NCBI RefSeq assembly: GCF_000182925.2
Contig: NC_026507.1
Coordinates: 3,472,001 to 3,536,000 of the forward strand
Direction: 5' to 3'
DNA: 64,000 nucleotides
Origin: Neurospora crassa OR74A
Taxonomy: Eukaryota; Ascomycota; Sordariomycetes; Sordariales; Sordariaceae
A program made the position numbers and the translations under genes. This document shows positions 60,169 to 64,000 of this stretch, one piece after another; within the stretch, counting starts at the first letter, position 1; each line of letters begins with the position of its first letter. The notes beneath the pieces are model-generated. The model was given only the letters and a program-made list of their open reading frames with translations, did not search any database and was not told the origin of the DNA.

Positions 60169-63100
60169 TTACACACCCTCTCCACCAACCCCAGTCACCA
60201 TCTTCGCCTTCAAAGTTCGCCTCTTGAAAGCCTTCCAACCCTCGATGATGGCCACATAAACAACCACACAAGCCATAACAACACCCCACTCCCACGTAAT
60301 GGCATTATGTTTGAACACCACATGGTTAATAACGGGGATGTAGATGACTGGAAAGCAGATCACAAATCCAGCCGACACCGCGCCAAACAGGAACTTGTTT
60401 TGCCACACCGTCTTTGAAACGGACAGTGGGCCCGAGTACTTCTCGGGATGCATGTTGAACAGCGACCGGGTGAAGTGCTTCGCCTCCCATGCCGTGACCA
60501 GCAACAGAAAAGTCAGCGTAGCGAAAGTCGTCGCTCGCGCCCTGAATGCCACGCCACACTCAGACGTCCAGTCCTCATTGCAACCCTCGCCGAGTCCGTC
60601 GGCACCCGACATGCCGTATGCCACGCTGGTGAAGGCCGCCAGACAGAGACCGCCCATGGCTGTGCCGTAGACGAATTTGTCGACAATCAGCTCTCGCGTG
60701 AAGATGCCAACTTGCAGGTCGTGCGGAGGGCGTTGCATCACGTCCGGCTGGGCATCTTCGAGACCGAGGCCGAGGGCGAGGAAGGAGGAGGTGACGAGAT
60801 TGGCCCAGAGGATTTCGAGGGGTGAGAGGGGGAAGACGGAGATACCATCATTGTCTTTGAAGGAGAGACCGATGAGGAGGAGGATAACTTGGGCGATGTT
60901 GGAGATCAGGAGGTGGAGGAGGAACTAGAGTTTCTCTTGTTAGTCATGACCTTTTCCGTCCGCTTGCTTGGTCAAATACGTGCCTTCTGAATGTTATCAA
61001 ACAACCTTCTTCCCTCTTCAATGGCGGTAACGATGGAAGCGAAGTTGTCGTCAGTGAGAACCATATCTGCCGCTTCTTTGGCAACATCACTGCCGCTTAG
61101 TCCCATGGCGATGCCCACGTCTGACTTCTTCAGGGCGGGCGAGTCGTTGACGCCGTCGCCAGTCATGACGCAAAAGGCCTTTCTCCTATGCATGGCTTCC
61201 ACCATTCTGACCTTGGTCGTTGGGCTGCATCTCGCAAGCACCAAGGGCAGACTTTCCAAGGCATCAATTTCAGCATCCGAGAGACTGTCAAAAGCGCTGG
61301 CCACCATCACCTCGGTCCCATTCTGTAATCTGTCCGAGCGGAGAATACCAATCTCGCAGGCAATGGCCGTTGCAGTCTTGACGTGGTCACCTGTTACCAT
61401 ATGAACCGTGATGCCAGCTGCTTGACACTTCTGAACCGCTGCAGCGGACTCGAGACGGGGAGGGTCATATATACCAGCCAAACCAAGAAAGGTCAAATGC
61501 ATTTCAACGCTTGATCTTTCGGGGACAATCGACGCCGAAGCTTTCTCCCTTTCGGGACTAGCAGAGACGTCATCCCCAGCCTGGAAGAGGGCTCCATTGA
61601 CGGATCGCTTAGCAACACAAAGCACACGCAGACCTTGGGCAGCTAGGGCTTCCGCCTTTGCCACGATCTCAACCTTCTGCTCGTCGGAAGCGTCAAGTAA
61701 AGGCAACAGAGCCTCGAGCGCGCCTTTGGTATAAGCGTAACTATCACCAGCGCCGCTGCTCTCTGTGCTTGTGTAAACGACCGTCATCCTCTTGCAGGAT
61801 GAATCGAAAGGGAACTCGAAGAGCAGCTGCTGTTGTGACTGTCCATCAACAATAGCCAACACACTCGACTTTCCCATACCAAACCGCATTGCAAAGGTCT
61901 GCAACGCAATCTCGGTTGGCTCACCGATAGCCGAATAAGTGCCTGCTTCCTCGGCCTTCGTGACAACCGCGTTGTTGCAAAGAGCAATGCTCTCCAGAAA
62001 CTCCTTGAGATTCTCCCCCTTTTCGCCGATGGCCTCTTCAGGATCTTTCATGCCATGATCAGCGAGGCTAAAGACTTCCTCCCCAATACTGACCGACCCG
62101 CTGGTAGAATCAAAAGGATGCGTCGTCCCTAGGACTTCGACCTCAGTGCCATTCGCAAGCCAGACCTTCTTGGTCACCATCTTGCCCTGCGTCAGCGTTC
62201 CCGTTTTGTCTGAGCAGATATTTGTCACTCCGCCGACCGCCTCGAGCGCGGCCAGCTTGCGGATTACCACGTTTCCACGGGCCATGGCACGGGTGCCAAG
62301 CGCAGTAGCGATGGTCAGCACGGCGATGAGTGACTCCGGGATGACGGCTACGGCGACGCAGATGCCGTAGATGAGTACCTCATCCGTGACGTCAAACTTG
62401 CTGACGGAGAAAACGATGATGGCCAATAAGATGGCCAGAGCAAACAATAGCAAAGCAAACTTGCTCAGCGTGACCTGCAGCGGCGTACCGTCGAGGCCGA
62501 GGAGGACGCGCATGCCGTTTCGGGCGCGGACGGTCAGCGAGCGGAGGGTTCCCATTTCTTCTTTGTCGACGCGCTTCTTGTTACGCCCGCCGTTACTGTC
62601 GCGCAACAGGCCCGCAATCTTGCCTACCTCAGTGCCCATGCCCGTCGAGACAACGATGCCCGTGGCGCGTCCGCGAGTAATGGTGCTGGCTGAGTAAACC
62701 ATGTTGGAACGGTCGCCGAGAGGGACATCACGATCCCGGGCCATTACTAGCTCAGCATGCTTGCTGACGGGAAGGGATTCGCCAGTTAGCAGGGCCTCGT
62801 CGGTAGAGAGGTTGATGCTGGTGGCGAGACGGAGGTCGGCGGGGACCACATCGCCGACGCCGAGGCGGACGATGTCGCCAGGCACAAGTGTCTCGGCTTT
62901 TATGGTAGAAGTGACACCGGACCGGGTGACTTTGCAGGTAGGCGCCGAGAGGGCGTACAAAGCCTGGATGGTTTGCTCGGCGCGATAGTCCTGGAGAAAG
63001 CTAATGGGCGAGGCTGTGGTTAGCATCTCGGCTAACAAGGGGGCAACAAGGACATGAATTCACATGGTCCAGTCTTACCCGACTATGATGTTGAGAAGAA

Positions 63101-63657
63101 TGACCGCAGCAATGACACCGCCTTCGATGTGGTCACTGATGGCAAAGGACAATACCATGGTAATAACGAGGACAAGAGTCAAGCTGTTGGAGACCTGTCT
63201 TAAGAGAATCGTCCAAAGGGATAAACCCTTGGCACCCTCAACCTTGTTGGGGCCATGGTGCTGCAGACGACGGGCAGCTTCATCGTTGTCGATTCCATTT
63301 CTACAAGACTAAATAAGTGACCAAACTTTTGAGTGTAGTGCATTTCTGCTTTAGGGCATCGAAGGGGAATTACTCAGGGTCGGTTCTGAGAAAAGCACAG
63401 ACGTCCGGCACCGAAAGGGTGTGGGCCGCTTCAGGAGTGAAGGACGGGAGATCGCCGGGTCCGATTCCGGTAGCAGCAGTAGTAATGGTGGCGTTGTCGT
63501 TGGCCCGGTATTCACATTCTTCTCCGATGATGGTCCCGGTGTTGAGCGTAGTCAAGGTCGGGGACCGTGTGGTTGTTTTGGACGTTGTTGGACTCTTGAA
63601 GCCACATATAGGAGGCTCCGTCTGGCCCTCGACGTCAAGTTCGATCTCTGTCCCCAT
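60169..63657 (-). CDS. ph-7: P-type ATPase, ENA/ph-7 class (alkali cation efflux)
   Basis: An ion-motive ATPase of the fungal IID (ENA) type, expected to export Na+ or K+ across a membrane. Exons (minus) 63657-63374, 63300-63079, 63000-60984 and 60924-60169 encode 1092 aa, normal for the family. Exon 1 is a disordered tail (residues 1-75) before the cation-ATPase N-terminal motif (AFLRTDPENGIDNDEAARRL). M1-M2 lie in exon 2; TGES is present in the actuator domain; M4 has IPESLIAVL; the phosphorylated Asp is D433 in SDKTGTLT; the hinge GDGVNDSPALKKSD is intact; M5-M10 are in exon 4. Introns: 73 nt (GTAATT), 78 nt (GTAAGA) and 59 nt. The last needs a GC donor (AAG|GCACGT) to join DNIQK to FLLHLL in frame. 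The symbol rests on memory of N. crassa gene order and is tentative. Confidence 0.93.
60925..60983 (-). other. GC-AG intron in the P-ATPase gene
   Basis: A 59-nt intron with donor AAG|GCACGT, branch GACTAAC and acceptor CTCTAG. It joins DNIQK to FLLHLLISNIAQ, a conserved M5 junction of P-ATPases, in phase 0. The nearby GT (GTATTT) breaks frame. Confidence 0.8.
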
Positions 63658-64000
63658 TCAATATCCTGTCACGGTGTATGTACTCGCCGGTTGAACTTCA
63701 GCAAAGTTTGGTGATGTAGTGGAAAGCAAAAAGGGAGGGGGGGAAGATAAGGAAGAGGGAAACCGAGAACCGCCGCCTCTTGTGTGACGGGATATGCGGG
63801 GGGCTTTTATCAACAATGAGGAAGTGACCGCCCACCCAAAGAAGCAAACAGAGGAAGGTACCTCACAACGCCGAGAAGGAGCTTCACTCGCTGCAGTGTT
63901 GATCAGCCTATCCGTGTCCACACACGGAAGGTATATCAAACGGTATCATTCACATCTCCTCTCCTCTCTCTCTCTGTCACTTGTTTGGCTGAACGGCCTC
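63658..64000. other. P-ATPase upstream region at the window edge
   Basis: The promoter and leader of the P-ATPase should lie here. A 93-codon minus-strand frame (63939-63658) directly abuts the start but has no motif. CT-rich DNA fills the last 60 bases. Confidence 0.4.

Noticed and set aside
1-64000. A secondary-metabolite cluster, CRISPR array, 5S rRNA gene or virus-like element
   Set aside because: No polyketide synthase, peptide synthetase, terpene cyclase, spaced identical repeats, Neurospora-type 5S sequence, or capsid, integrase or reverse transcriptase motif was seen. The transcription factor and MFS gene are 27 kb apart with housekeeping genes between.

Overview
The window reads as nuclear DNA of a filamentous ascomycete of the order Sordariales, very probably Neurospora or a close relative. 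Short introns (about 50-220 nt) carry GTRNGT-like donors and CTAAC or CTGAC branch sites. Intergenic tracts are long, and ACCTACC/GGTAGG microsatellites are abundant. The genes are typically fungal: cell-wall alpha-1,3-glucan synthase, a Zn2Cys6 regulator, DUF3176, an ENA-type P-ATPase and a fungal AhpD-like protein. From memory, N. crassa carries alpha-1,3-glucan synthase, msh-6 and the ph-7 ATPase close together on one chromosome (NCU08132, NCU08135, NCU08147), which fits this order. I could not check that.

Layout. 1.75-9.1 kb (+): alpha-1,3-glucan synthase, five exons, 2374 aa. 11.75-21.0 kb (-): mitochondrial-type beta-carbonic anhydrase, a DUF3176 membrane protein with a His-rich tail, and MSH6. 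22.5-25.4 kb (+): a Zn2Cys6 transcription factor divergent from MSH6. 25.6-25.75 kb: a decayed tRNA-like element. 28.7-31.7 kb (+): KGD4/YMR31 and cytochrome c heme lyase. 32.1-35.9 kb (-): a RUS/DUF647 protein and mevalonate diphosphate decarboxylase. 35.9-52.2 kb: a gene-poor, microsatellite-rich stretch holding one convincing gene, a Ser-rich 550-aa orphan on the minus strand. 52.2-55.0 kb (-): a DHA1-type MFS transporter with an in-frame TAG near its start, and a hemerythrin-like (HHE) protein. 55.8-59.7 kb (+): succinyl-CoA:3-ketoacid CoA transferase, an intron-containing tRNA-His and an AhpD-like protein. 60.2-63.7 kb (-): an ENA/ph-7-type P-ATPase.

The genes do not form one pathway or a biosynthetic cluster. 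Four or five of fifteen products are mitochondrial (carbonic anhydrase, KGD4, heme lyase, CoA transferase; RUS possibly). The rest cover wall synthesis, DNA repair, sterol precursor supply, ion transport and regulation. I see no transposon, virus-like element, CRISPR array, 5S rRNA gene or obvious repeat-induced-point-mutation (RIP) block.

The most notable observations are that 4 of about 25 inferred introns use GC-AG instead of GT-AG boundaries, the stop codon inside the MFS gene, and the unusual architecture of the DUF3176 protein. I found no convincing new multi-gene system. Gene models were built by hand from splice signals and reading-frame continuity, so ends of small exons are the least certain parts.
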